NCBI GenBank assembly: GCA_964353875.1
Contig: CAYGXU010000019.1
Span: 1-38,460, forward strand
Source: MGNI01 sp964353875
GTDB lineage: Bacteria > Chloroflexota > Anaerolineae > Anaerolineales > E44-bin32
Direction of reading: 5' to 3'
Length of the DNA stretch: 38,460 bases
The notes beneath the pieces are model-generated. The model was given only the letters and a program-made list of their open reading frames with translations, was not told the origin of the DNA and did not search any database. The position numbers were made by a program, and so were the translations under genes. Positions 15,780 to 23,223 of the stretch are shown one piece after another. Each line of letters begins with the position of its first letter. The first letter of the stretch is position 1.

Positions 15780-16285
15780 GTGGTTTCCTCATCCTTAATA
15801 TGCAAATCAAGAACCGTCGCTCCAGTCATGCGCAAGATCTCCTGCGGCGCGATTTCCAGGAGTGAGTCCTTCGAGCCGCCTCCGGCATAGACCATGCTAT
15901 GCTCTAAGACACTCCGATCCAGAATCACATCAAGTTTCTCCCGATGACCAAAAGGAGGCACTGCGCCCACTTCATAACCTGTCGCTGCCTGGACCGTCTC
16001 CGCATCCGCCAACACGACGCGCTTCCGCCCCACCCCAAAATGACTCGCCAATACACGACGGTCAATTCGGTCTGTACCACAACTGATTACCAGCACAGGT
16101 TTCCCCCCTGCTAAAAAAAGCAGGGACTTGACAATGCGTTCCGGAGGGACATTCAATGCGGCAGCAGCCGCTTCCACGGTCTCGGTAAGAACTGTCAATG
16201 GGATCATCCGGCCTTGAATCCCTTGCTCTATCATGTATTCGGCTACATCGGTCTCATTCAATTCTCTTCTCCTGCCTTTTATCAT
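15776..16285 (-). CDS. YbaK/EbsC-domain protein, second copy
   Basis: This is a cytoplasmic aminoacyl-tRNA deacylase-like protein of about 160-169 residues. Diagnostic segments are the TVEAAAAALNVPPERIVKSLLF helix-strand and ATGYEVGAVPPFGH, closely parallel to the other copy at 3944, although overall similarity is modest. Two starts are possible: ATG at 16285, and a TTG at 16261 preceded by AGGAG seven bases upstream, which overlaps the preceding stop by only a few bases. The TTG start fits the family N-terminus better. It lies between an EthD-like gene (overlapping) and the M23 peptidase gene (ATGA overlap) in a tight three-gene unit. Confidence 0.87.
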   Translation of the reverse strand: MIKGRRRELNETDVAEYMIEQGIQGRMIPLTVLTETVEAAAAALNVPPERIVKSLLFLAGGKPVLVISCGTDRIDRRVLASHFGVGRKRVVLADAETVQAATGYEVGAVPPFGHREKLDVILDRSVLEHSMVYAGGGSKDSLLEIAPQEILRMTGATVLDLHIKDEETT

Positions 16286-16613
16286 CTCGTTCGTTCATCC
16301 CCATTCGTCCCTCTTCGAAATGCTCAGCAAAAATGATCGTTACCAGGTCCCCGGCGAAAGATATGAGCGCCTTTCCTGTGGCTTGATCTTCAAGCGATAG
16401 CATCGCCGCTCGCAGTGCCTCCCGATTCTCGAAAAGGAACTCATGCAGAATGTAGGATTCAACTTCCTCAGAAGGCGCTGCATAGATGCGAGAAACTGCC
16501 TCACGTTTGATGCCAGGCAGCTTTTCCGCCAGAGGGATAAACACCCGACTCCATTGGCGATCGACATAAAACGGCTTTGAAGGACCACGAAAAAACAGCA
16601 TTTGCTTATTCAA
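16254..16613 (-). CDS. EthD-like/dimeric alpha-beta barrel protein
   Basis: This is a 119-aa conserved-type hypothetical protein. The pattern of beta strand, helix and the closing TIIFAEHFEEG segment suggests a ferredoxin-like dimeric alpha-beta barrel of the EthD kind, but assignment is tentative. No catalytic residue can be named. It is the first gene of the unit EthD-like, YbaK, M23 peptidase. The Shine-Dalgarno GGAGG lies ten bases before the ATG. A tandem 10-base repeat sits 32 bases upstream and may control it or the divergent pilin gene. Confidence 0.6.
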   Translation of the reverse strand: MNKQMLFFRGPSKPFYVDRQWSRVFIPLAEKLPGIKREAVSRIYAAPSEEVESYILHEFLFENREALRAAMLSLEDQATGKALISFAGDLVTIIFAEHFEEGRMGMNERDDKRQEKRIE

Positions 16614-16644
16614 AATGCCCTCCTTCCCTTCTTACGGCACAATT

Positions 16645-16665
16645 TCACCTTACAGTCACCTTACA
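16645..16665. promoter_or_regulatory. Tandem direct repeat between divergent genes
   Basis: TCACCTTACA occurs twice with one base between, an 11-base period (one helical turn). On the minus strand this reads TGTAAGG-N4-TGTAAGG, the layout used by OmpR/PhoB-family response regulators. It lies between the EthD-like gene (start 16613) and the pilin promoter (16702). Confidence 0.45.
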
Positions 16666-16680
16666 ATATGCCAAAAAGCA

Positions 16681-16698
16681 CCCTTTGTAACCAAAGGG
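16681..16698. repeat. Palindrome before the pilin promoter
   Basis: CCCTTTG and CAAAGGG are separated by TAAC, a perfect inverted repeat three bases upstream of the pilin -35. It has no U-tract, so an operator is more likely than a terminator. Confidence 0.4.
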
Positions 16699-16701
16699 CT
16701 A

Positions 16702-16729
16702 TTGAATCTTGGGCAGGTTACTCTATACT
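16702..16729 (+). promoter_or_regulatory. Promoter of the Flp-type pilin gene
   Basis: TTGAAT (16702-16707) and TATACT (16724-16729) are 16 bases apart. The predicted start is about 35 bases before the pilin ATG. Confidence 0.6.
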
Positions 16730-16771
16730 GAAGGCATATTTAATGCCTTTTTTCTTTATTAAGGAGCATTC

Positions 16772-16915
16772 ATGTACTATCGAATTTCCCATGGACAGGG
16801 TTTGGTGGAGTATGCTTTGCTCATATTACTTGTGGGGCTTGCTGTAATCATCATGCTTGCCCTCTTTGGCGCTGGCGTGGGCAACTTATACAGCAATATT
16901 ATCTCCAGTATCTGA
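16772..16915 (+). CDS. Flp/Fap-type class IVb pilin, 47 aa
   Basis: This short gene encodes MYYRISHG followed by QGLVEYALLILLVGLAV and a tail ending SNIISSI. The G-Q-G-x-x-E-Y-A-L-L pattern is the prepilin peptidase site and start of the hydrophobic N-terminal helix of Flp pilins. Cleavage is expected after Gly8, leaving the conserved Glu at position 5 of the mature protein. AAGGAG lies five bases before the ATG and a promoter is visible. Flp pilins form tad pili used in adhesion. No tad, cpa or prepilin peptidase gene lies in the window, so it is an orphan pilin whose assembly machinery must be elsewhere. Confidence 0.85.
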   Translation: MYYRISHGQGLVEYALLILLVGLAVIIMLALFGAGVGNLYSNIISSI

Positions 16916-17208
16916 GATCCGTACTTTTCAAGGGCGCTCTATAAGGTTTCAGTAAGAAAAGAACACCCACCAAATACCTGCAACAAACATCCCAATCATC
17001 ATCGGCTTCACGTCCCTTCCAGAACCGCAGAAGAGCAGATTTTAAATTCCTTGGCAATTTTAGCTGTACTCCTTAAAAAAACCGCCTCGCCTGGGACATG
17101 ATACTTTATTGGGAAGGTTTGCCTTTCATCTCTCTTTTGACTCAACTGCCTATACTTTTTTCTTTCACGTCTCCCCTTGTAAAAGGTTTATTTCATCAAA
17201 CGATAAAA

Positions 17209-17421
17209 TTACGACTCTTCCTCAAAGGGAGGTTGGTTTTTGCGAACATAAGCCTTCATTCGGCGTGCAACCTCCCGACGGGATAAAAGGATCCTTCGCC
17301 CACAACCGACGCATTTCAGCCCAATATCCGCTCCCAGCCGGACCACAACCCAATCGGTATTACCGCACGGGTGAGGTTTCCTCAGCCGGATGACATCCCC
17401 CATCGCCAAATCCGTCAACAC
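17209..17421 (-). CDS. DUF951 family small protein
   Basis: DUF951 proteins are short, of unknown function, widespread in Firmicutes and Chloroflexi, and often near DNA replication or partition genes. The diagnostic core is present: GDVIRLRKPHPCGNTDW, then RLGADIGLKCVGCGR, with Cys19, Cys37 and Cys40 suggesting a small zinc or metal site. I chose the GTG at 17421 because GGAGGG lies seven bases upstream; an ATG 15 bases earlier overlaps that site. Longer in-frame extensions have no resemblance. The product is 70 aa. Confidence 0.82.
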   Translation of the reverse strand: MLTDLAMGDVIRLRKPHPCGNTDWVVVRLGADIGLKCVGCGRRILLSRREVARRMKAYVRKNQPPFEEES

Positions 17422-17723
17422 TGTTTTTCCCTCCATGGATGGGTGTCTTTTTGAAGCAATTCCCATTACATATACTGATAAGGAAAATAGTGAACAATTG
17501 GAGGTGTATCCTTCATCCACCACTGATGCACGAGCAAACACACAAGGCGGAAGCGAAATCAATGGAGAATCTCCATTTTGCTCAACCTGGATTATATCCC
17601 AAGCTGGATCATCATTGGCTGCTCAAAGATATGGAAAACCTTTCATGTGCTACTCTCATGACTGCATAAATGCGTCATCTCCAACTTATGCGATCCCTAT
17701 GATGATGCCATAGAAAGCAAGTT

Positions 17724-17760
17724 CTTAGGGATTCTTCGTCGCTGCGCTCCTCAGGATAAC
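17724..17760. repeat. Dispersed intergenic repeat, copy B
   Basis: It contains CTTAGGGATTCTTCGTCGCT and CTCCTCAGGATAAC, the same core as the right arms at 28876 and 34938. Confidence 0.7.
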
Positions 17761-17966
17761 GCAATTAGAGAGTGTGAAGCGAGGAAAGCGCAGCGGGGTT
17801 TTCTACCGGAACCATAGATTTGCGCCAATCGTGCTAATGTTCACGGGCAATACCTTAAGATTCCTCATCCATACTCTGAATAGATGCATAAGATGGCCTT
17901 CAAAGACGGAACTTCTCTCGCCAACATACTTGCACCTCCAAGGGAACCGCTCCGTTTTTTTGAGGA

Positions 17967-17975
17967 TGGTATAAT
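17967..17975 (+). promoter_or_regulatory. Extended -10 abutting the site-2 protease start
   Basis: TGGTATAAT ends four bases before the ATG at 17979 and ten before the next in-frame ATG at 17985. Transcription would begin near 17982. This points to a leaderless mRNA read from 17985. Confidence 0.6.
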
Positions 17976-17978
17976 GAA

Positions 17979-18629
17979 ATGACTATGCTCTTTAATCTAA
18001 GTTTGCCTGAACTCCTGGTTCGCCTTCTCACCCTGGTGATCGCATTTTCGGTGCACGAATTCAGCCATGCTTGGGCCGCTGATCAACTGGGAGACGATAC
18101 CCCCCGCCTCAATGGCCGGCTGACACTCAACCCATTGGCTCATTTGGATGTTATCGGCTCGCTGATGTTGATCTTCAGCGGCTTTGGCTGGGCCAAACCG
18201 GTTCCAATCAATCCTTATACACTTCGTCGCCGATCTCCAGCTGCCGTGATGCTCGTTTCCGCCGCTGGTCCTTTTTCTAATTTGCTTCTGGCTATCATCG
18301 CATCTTTGCCTTTTAAAATGGGGATCTTGTCACCATTCTCTGCCCTTGGGAGCTCGATATTTGGCCTCTCAACCTTCCTGCGGGGTTTTATCTTCATCAA
18401 TCTCATCCTGCTATTTTTTAATCTGATCCCCCTCTTCCCACTGGACGGGGAAAAAGTTTTGGAATACTTCCTGCCGCCAAGCGCTCAGGATACGCTTATC
18501 CGCCTCAGACCATACGGCCCGATTATGCTTATGCTTCTGCTATTTGTCCTGCCGATGATCGGTTTCGATGTGTTCACCTGGCTGGTTGAATTGCCTACCC
18601 AACGAATCTACTCAATGTTAGTTCTTTAG
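17979..18629 (+). CDS. Site-2 protease family membrane metallopeptidase (M50)
   Basis: This is an intramembrane zinc protease of about 216 residues, without a PDZ domain, of the minimal YwhC/Rv-like type. The zinc motif HEFSH is at residues 26-30 in the first helix, and the third ligand Asp156 lies in LIPLFPLDG (NPDG-type motif). Several hydrophobic segments follow at about 40-60, 85-110, 125-150 and 175-205. Such enzymes often cleave anti-sigma factors or signal peptides, but no partner is adjacent. The true start may be ATG 17985 (third codon) because the -10 element nearly touches 17979. Confidence 0.92.
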   Translation: MTMLFNLSLPELLVRLLTLVIAFSVHEFSHAWAADQLGDDTPRLNGRLTLNPLAHLDVIGSLMLIFSGFGWAKPVPINPYTLRRRSPAAVMLVSAAGPFSNLLLAIIASLPFKMGILSPFSALGSSIFGLSTFLRGFIFINLILLFFNLIPLFPLDGEKVLEYFLPPSAQDTLIRLRPYGPIMLMLLLFVLPMIGFDVFTWLVELPTQRIYSMLVL

Positions 18630-19044
18630 GGCAAACGGTTTTATCGATGAAAATATTGACTACATAACTATTGATTGACAACAGTCCGGTTCTGGTTTTT
18701 TGGTTGCAGTCCGGAAATGCTTCCGCAATATCAGGCCAAATGGCAAGATGAAATGCCTCAATCCAGATACAAAATAATCGAGGGAGCGCTTGAAGCACGA
18801 TCAGAGGAACCAGGCGGGAGAAGTCAAAGAAGACAATCGCTGCACATCGATGATGACCTCACATGAAATACGATCACCTCATGAAACTACGGATGCTCTT
18901 CGTGGTAGACGAATGAAGATCCAATCAAAATGGGAAATCAATAATGAACTTATCCGCACGGGCAATTTGTATATATAAGAGAGGAAATAATCAACGTCTC
19001 TCCTGAAGGGATGAAGAGATGAATATTGAGCATAAGGGGTTCTC
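18630..19044. other. Intergenic region, nothing recognised
   Basis: About 415 bases without a supported gene. Short open frames lack ribosome binding sites. No repeat copy or strong terminator was seen. Confidence 0.5.
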
Positions 19045-20025
19045 ATGGCAACAGAAATCCTCATCATCGGACTAGATACTATCGGCGCTTCTATCAGCCT
19101 GGTGTTATCACAAATCGAAGCGAACCTTTCGATTACTGGCTATGATCCCGATTCAAAGGTCGCTCAGGCTGCACGTAAAAGAGGGGATATTAAACGGATC
19201 GCGATCCGTCCTACTGGACCTGCGCGTTCCGCTGATCTGATCTTCCTTTCACTCTCTCCAGGCGACGTGCATGACCATTTGGAGTTCCTCGCGCCTCTCA
19301 TGAAACCAGAATCGGTCATCCTAGACTTTTCTCCGATCAAAGCAGCTTCACTTGCCTGGGCGGAAGCACTCATCCCACAAGATCGATATTACATCGGTCT
19401 TGCCCCCGTCATCAACCCTGAACTCTTGCTGACCGACGAGGGCAAGGAGATATTGCCTCGTGCCGATCTTTTCCGCGGGGGCTTGATTGCACTGACCATT
19501 CCTTCGCACACACCCGAAAAAGTGGTCGATCTAACCCTGGGCATCTCGAAAATCTTGGGAGCAAAACCCTTCTTCATCGATCCTCACGAGTTGGATGCCA
19601 TACTCGCCATGGTTGATAGCTTACCCTCCTTACTAAGCTCGGCTTTGATGCAGATCTCTCTTCAAGCGCCAAGTTGGCGTGAAATCCAACGCATCGCCAG
19701 TCGACCATGGGCGATCGCAGCCAATACCACGGATAAACATCAAGCCAAAAAATTAGCCGGGATGGTCACGCTCAACAAGGAGTCCATGATTCACCGCTTG
19801 AATGAACTCATCGAGGAGCTTGAGACTTTGCGCACCATGATCTTCGAAGAACAGGAGGATGCTCTCTTGAAGCGTTTCGAGGATGCATCCTCCATGTATT
19901 CCTCCTGGTTGGCTCAACGGACGAGAGGCGATTTGGGTTATGCGGATCTGAAGCCCATATCCATCCCCAGGACGGGCTTGCTAGAGCGTTTATTCGGCTC
20001 CAACCTTTTTACACGAGAGGAGTGA
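19045..20025 (+). CDS. TyrA-like (prephenate dehydrogenase fold) protein lacking catalytic residues
   Basis: This 326-aa protein has the two-domain TyrA layout: an N-terminal Rossmann domain, a central DLFRGG segment and a C-terminal helical dimerisation domain (DPHELDAILAMVDSLPSLL). Two hallmarks are altered. The dinucleotide loop reads GLDTIG (residues 9-14), with Asp11 where the second Gly is expected. The GxHPxAG catalytic segment reads GLAPVIN (residues 118-124), with Ala120 in place of the His that accepts the proton from prephenate. A normal oxidative decarboxylation is therefore unlikely. It may be a divergent dehydrogenase or a regulatory pseudoenzyme. No other aromatic amino acid gene is nearby. 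Confidence 0.8.
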   Translation: MATEILIIGLDTIGASISLVLSQIEANLSITGYDPDSKVAQAARKRGDIKRIAIRPTGPARSADLIFLSLSPGDVHDHLEFLAPLMKPESVILDFSPIKAASLAWAEALIPQDRYYIGLAPVINPELLLTDEGKEILPRADLFRGGLIALTIPSHTPEKVVDLTLGISKILGAKPFFIDPHELDAILAMVDSLPSLLSSALMQISLQAPSWREIQRIASRPWAIAANTTDKHQAKKLAGMVTLNKESMIHRLNELIEELETLRTMIFEEQEDALLKRFEDASSMYSSWLAQRTRGDLGYADLKPISIPRTGLLERLFGSNLFTREE

Positions 20026-20109
20026 TACAAGGAACCAATCATCCTTGAATTCCCAATATGCGCATGACAGCCGTGCAAACGTGTAGAGATGAAGGGCAAA
20101 GAGTCAGCA

Positions 20110-20412
20110 ATGTTGACGAAGGAAAAGATCATAATGATTCTGCAAGAGAGCTATCCCTGCCTGGCTTCAGAATATGGCGTGAAACGGATCGGCTTGTTTG
20201 GCTCTTATGCAAAAGATATACCGACCGAGAAAAGCGATGTTGATATTGTCGTAGAATTTGATCGACCTATAGGTTTTCGATTTGTAGAATTTACCGAATA
20301 CCTTGAGAGCTTGCTGGGCAAGAGGGTCGATGTTCTCACTCCTGCCGGTGTTCAAGGGATCAGGATAGAGCGAATTGCCAAAAGTATCGAGGAGAGCATT
20401 GTGTATGTCTGA
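20110..20412 (+). CDS. mntA: MntA-like minimal nucleotidyltransferase (antitoxin)
   Basis: MNT-domain antitoxins of MntA/HepT modules transfer AMP groups onto a Tyr of the HEPN toxin and so silence it. The 100-aa protein carries GLFGSYAKD and SDVDIVVEF, the GSx-to-DxD nucleotidyltransferase motif, and appears intact. ATG 20110 fits the family N-terminus; an ATG at 20089 is also open and neither has a good Shine-Dalgarno. The gene ends with ATGTCTGA, overlapping the HepT start by eight bases, as in typical modules. Its partner is disrupted (see the next entry). Confidence 0.85.
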   Translation: MLTKEKIIMILQESYPCLASEYGVKRIGLFGSYAKDIPTEKSDVDIVVEFDRPIGFRFVEFTEYLESLLGKRVDVLTPAGVQGIRIERIAKSIEESIVYV

Positions 20413-20755
20413 GCGATCGGACAGCGATTTTCTGAGAGACATTCAAGAGGCTGTGCGTCGGATAAGGATGTACACGGATGCAATGTCATATGACCGCTTC
20501 CTGGCAGATATCAAGACCCAGGATGCTGTCATTCGTAACCTAGAGATCATTGGCGAAGCGACTAAAAGCCTTTCGACTGAACTGCGCGAGAAATATCCCG
20601 GTATGCCTTGGAAAGGCATGGCCGGCATCAGAGATAGGCTTATTTATTACTAATTCGGGGTTAATCTGGATATCGTGTGGAATATAATCACAGTCGAATT
20701 GCCTGTGCTGGAATCACATGCTGAAACAATCCTACAACAAGATCACGGCGACTAA
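20405..20755 (+). pseudogene. hepT: HepT-like HEPN toxin (DUF86), disrupted at its catalytic motif
   Basis: HepT toxins are RNases with an RX4HXY active motif. The frame from ATG 20405 runs 82 codons to a TAA at 20651, then continues in the same frame for 33 codons to a second stop at 20753-20755. The continuation reads FGVNLDIVWNIITVELPVLE, the normal HepT C-terminus. The intact length of about 116 residues matches the family. At the motif the sequence is R76-DRLI-Y-Y-stop: the catalytic His is Tyr, and the Tyr that MntA modifies is the stop codon (TAC to TAA would suffice). The toxin is therefore probably inactive. Confidence 0.85.
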
Positions 20756-21207
20756 GAAACGGTTGGAATCGACATCGCTTCGCTCGGCGGCGCAACAGTA
20801 GGTCGTTAGATTGATTAGCGCGAAGTACGCCTTTGGCTTCTGGCCTCTATCGCCAGCCATTTCATTCTTCTGAAGCGCAAATAATGGGCTTTTACTTAGG
20901 ATCAGCGGATATTCTCTCATGTAATGGCAGACTCGTTTAAATTCCATATTATCCCTCATATGGCAATGATCCTTAGTCTTATGACCACTGATGTAATGAC
21001 ACGCTGCTCTCATCTTCCGGAATGGATCATTCACCCTGAGAGCATGTTCAGGTTAGCGAATAGGAATCACAGTCGTATAACCCTTACAATGCAATTGAGT
21101 TATCAATCCTGCATTTGTATTCCAAACGCCTCTAGACTTTCTAGCTGAAAGAGGTTTTTGGCCATAATCCATGATTCTGGAACACCATCATCAAAAAGAG
21201 GAAAATT
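20756..21207. other. Intergenic region, nothing recognised
   Basis: About 450 bases between the HepT remnant and kbl. No frame has a supported start. The kbl ribosome binding site (GAGG) lies at the end. No promoter was identified with confidence. Confidence 0.5.
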
Positions 21208-22401
21208 ATGTCAGAAGAAACCAAGATACAGTGGATTATTGAAGAACTAGAGAACCTTCGCAAAAGTGGACTGTATAACACCATTCGCACCCTCACCTCC
21301 CCCCAAGGCGCCTGGTTGGTTGTAGATGGGAAACGAGTTCTCAACTTCTGTTCAAATAATTACCTTGGTCTTGCCAATCACCCGAAAATGCAAAAAGCAG
21401 CTCAGGATGCCATTGAGAAATTCGGCGTAGGTCCAGCAGCAGTGCGGACTATTGCTGGGACGATGGGGCTGCATCTCGAGCTGGAAAATCGCCTGGCTGC
21501 TTTCAAGGGCGTCGATGCGGCCATCACGTTCCAATCCGGGTTCAACGCCAACTTGGGTGCCATCCCTGCCCTGGTCGGCCGGGGAGATGTGATCTATTCC
21601 GATGAGTTCAATCACGCCAGTATCATCGATGGTAGTCGGCTTTCGCGGGCTGAAATCATTCGCTATGCGCACTGCAATCCGGACGATCTTCGTCGTGTGA
21701 TCGAAGAGAACAAGGACAAAGGGTATCAACATTCCCTGATCATCACCGATGGAGTTTTTAGCATGGATGGCGACATCGCCCCATTGGATCGAATCAACGA
21801 AATCGCAGAAGAATATGGATATTTACTCATGGTGGACGATGCCCATGGCGAAGGCGTCCTTGGCAAGGGGGGACGTGGCATCGTAGACCATTACAACCTT
21901 CATGGCAAAGTCGATATTGAAGTAGGCACCCTCTCGAAAGCATTTGGCGTCGTGGGGGGTGTAGTCGCCGGAAAACGGAGCATTATCGAGTGGCTGCGGC
22001 AACGTAGTCGTCCCTTCCTCTTCTCCTCGGCAATGACCGTACCTGACGTTGCTGCCTGCATTGCCGCTGTCGATCTTCTTGAGGAATCAACCGAACTGGT
22101 TGATCGTCTTTGGGAGAACGCGAATTACTTCAAGAAAGAGATGAAACGTCTAGGGTTTGATACCGGCACGAGCACAACACCGATCACCCCCATCATGCTG
22201 GGCGAGGCTCCACTGGCGCAGAAGTTCAGTCGTCGATTGTTTGATGAAGGTGTGTTTGCAATGGCTATTGGCTACCCTACCGTACCACAAGGAAAAGCCC
22301 GTATTCGGGTCATGATCTCAGCTGCACATAGTCGCGATGATCTGGACCAAGGCTTGAAATCCTTTGAGAAGGTCGGGAAAGAGTTACATGTCATCGGATG
22401 A
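21208..22401 (+). CDS. kbl: Glycine C-acetyltransferase (2-amino-3-ketobutyrate CoA ligase)
   Basis: This PLP enzyme cleaves 2-amino-3-ketobutyrate with CoA to glycine and acetyl-CoA, the second step of threonine catabolism. The 397-aa protein has the alpha-oxoamine synthase features: NFCSNNYLGLANHP, GVGPAAVRTIAGT, FQSGFNAN, DDAHGEGVLG (Asp and His contacting PLP) and GTLSKAFGVVGG with the Schiff-base Lys. The ATG is supported by GAGG. No threonine dehydrogenase gene is adjacent, so the first step is encoded elsewhere or the enzyme serves a related acyltransferase reaction. Confidence 0.95.
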   Translation: MSEETKIQWIIEELENLRKSGLYNTIRTLTSPQGAWLVVDGKRVLNFCSNNYLGLANHPKMQKAAQDAIEKFGVGPAAVRTIAGTMGLHLELENRLAAFKGVDAAITFQSGFNANLGAIPALVGRGDVIYSDEFNHASIIDGSRLSRAEIIRYAHCNPDDLRRVIEENKDKGYQHSLIITDGVFSMDGDIAPLDRINEIAEEYGYLLMVDDAHGEGVLGKGGRGIVDHYNLHGKVDIEVGTLSKAFGVVGGVVAGKRSIIEWLRQRSRPFLFSSAMTVPDVAACIAAVDLLEESTELVDRLWENANYFKKEMKRLGFDTGTSTTPITPIMLGEAPLAQKFSRRLFDEGVFAMAIGYPTVPQGKARIRVMISAAHSRDDLDQGLKSFEKVGKELHVIG

Positions 22402-22467
22402 CCATGGGGAGACAGCCTACTCGCCAGCAAGCCTACGACAGATTTACTTACATAATACAGAAACCAA

Positions 22468-22492
22468 GTGCCCGCGTTGAACATGCGGGCAC
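22468..22492. terminator. Hairpin downstream of kbl
   Basis: GTGCCCGC and GCGGGCAC pair around a nine-base loop, about 65 bases after the kbl stop. There is no U-tract on the plus strand. The minus-strand side is only modestly T-rich. Confidence 0.4.
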
Positions 22493-22549
22493 ATTGAGAT
22501 CATCAAGTTATCCGGACGGGACAAGGCCTGTCAGTCCGAATGGCTGATC

Positions 22550-22771
22550 TTAAGAAAAAGGGTCGTATTCCGGAAGTGTACCCGCCCAACAACAACTCGG
22601 CTTATCAAAGAGATTACATGCGATACCATGCGAACAACGATGCGCGCTGATGCGAGATGGTTGGTCCGGCAAGAAATCGGCGGGGAAAACTATCCTCGCC
22701 TCTAAGGCAACCTCCTCTCCCACTCGCTCACAGATCGATCGTTTTATCGGTGCCCAGACCACTCGCGCCAT
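22550..22771 (-). CDS. Small Cys-rich protein of unknown function
   Basis: I do not recognise the family. The 73-aa protein begins MARVVWAPIKRSICERVG and ends in a Cys-rich segment, HRCSHGIACNLFDKPSCC, followed by WAGTLPEYDPF. Cys14, Cys46, Cys52, Cys60 and Cys61 with nearby His44 and His48 suggest a metal or Fe-S site. A strong GGAGG lies seven bases before the ATG, which is the main evidence that this is a gene. A longer frame to 22915 has no second ribosome site and runs through a repeat-bearing stretch. There is no membrane helix. Confidence 0.55.
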   Translation of the reverse strand: MARVVWAPIKRSICERVGEEVALEARIVFPADFLPDQPSRISAHRCSHGIACNLFDKPSCCWAGTLPEYDPFS

Positions 22772-22833
22772 CACAAAACCTCCTATCACTACCCCCTGGC
22801 TCTTCAACTTTAATCCGATCCCGGCGTGAGGTG

Positions 22834-22879
22834 AAGTGCCAACCTTCCTTCTGAGATGAGACAAAGTGCCACTCTCAGA
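22834..22879. repeat. Repeat cluster, possible insertion-sequence end
   Basis: AAGTGCCA occurs at 22834-22841 and 22864-22871 (30-base period). TCTGAGA (22850-22856) and TCTCAGA (22873-22879) form an inverted repeat around the second copy. Repeated short boxes near an end are seen in some IS families, but no transposase is present. Confidence 0.3.
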
Positions 22880-23159
22880 TTTGACGCTCTCTCCTTGTGC
22901 TATAGAGGGGATCAACCGGCAGCATCGCCATTTTTTGCCGTGTATCCATCTACATCAATGATAAGACCATGGCAATTTTTATCCTCGTCAGTTAATCGAG
23001 TGGAAATAATGCTTGGAGCGAATGGTAACCAAGATCAGCATGCCCCTTTGGCAAGACATGGACCGATTGGGATAGTGGAGATGCGATCCATATCCCTAAA
23101 TTTGCACTCGCGGATAATGACCATCCACAAACTAAACATGACCACGAATGAACCAAAAA

Positions 23160-23223
23160 GGTCCTGGTTTGGCTAAGTTGCTGAGATTTCAATAGAAATC
23201 ACTTTGTGGAATGAACCAGGACC
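23160..23223. repeat. Nested stem-loop
   Basis: GGTCCTGGTT (23160-23169) and AACCAGGACC (23214-23223) are perfect inverted repeats. Inside, GATTTC-AATA-GAAATC forms a second hairpin. GAATGAACCA also occurs as a direct repeat near 23145 and 23209. No gene is adjacent. Confidence 0.5.

Larger units (their letters stand above)
17422..17978. other. Intergenic region holding one dispersed repeat
   Basis: No open frame here has a ribosome binding site and family resemblance. The region carries the dispersed repeat at 17724-17760. The last bases form the promoter of the site-2 protease gene. Confidence 0.5.

Noticed and set aside
18675..18866. A short gene after the site-2 protease
   Set aside because: The frame lacks a ribosome site and any domain, and is charged and irregular in composition.
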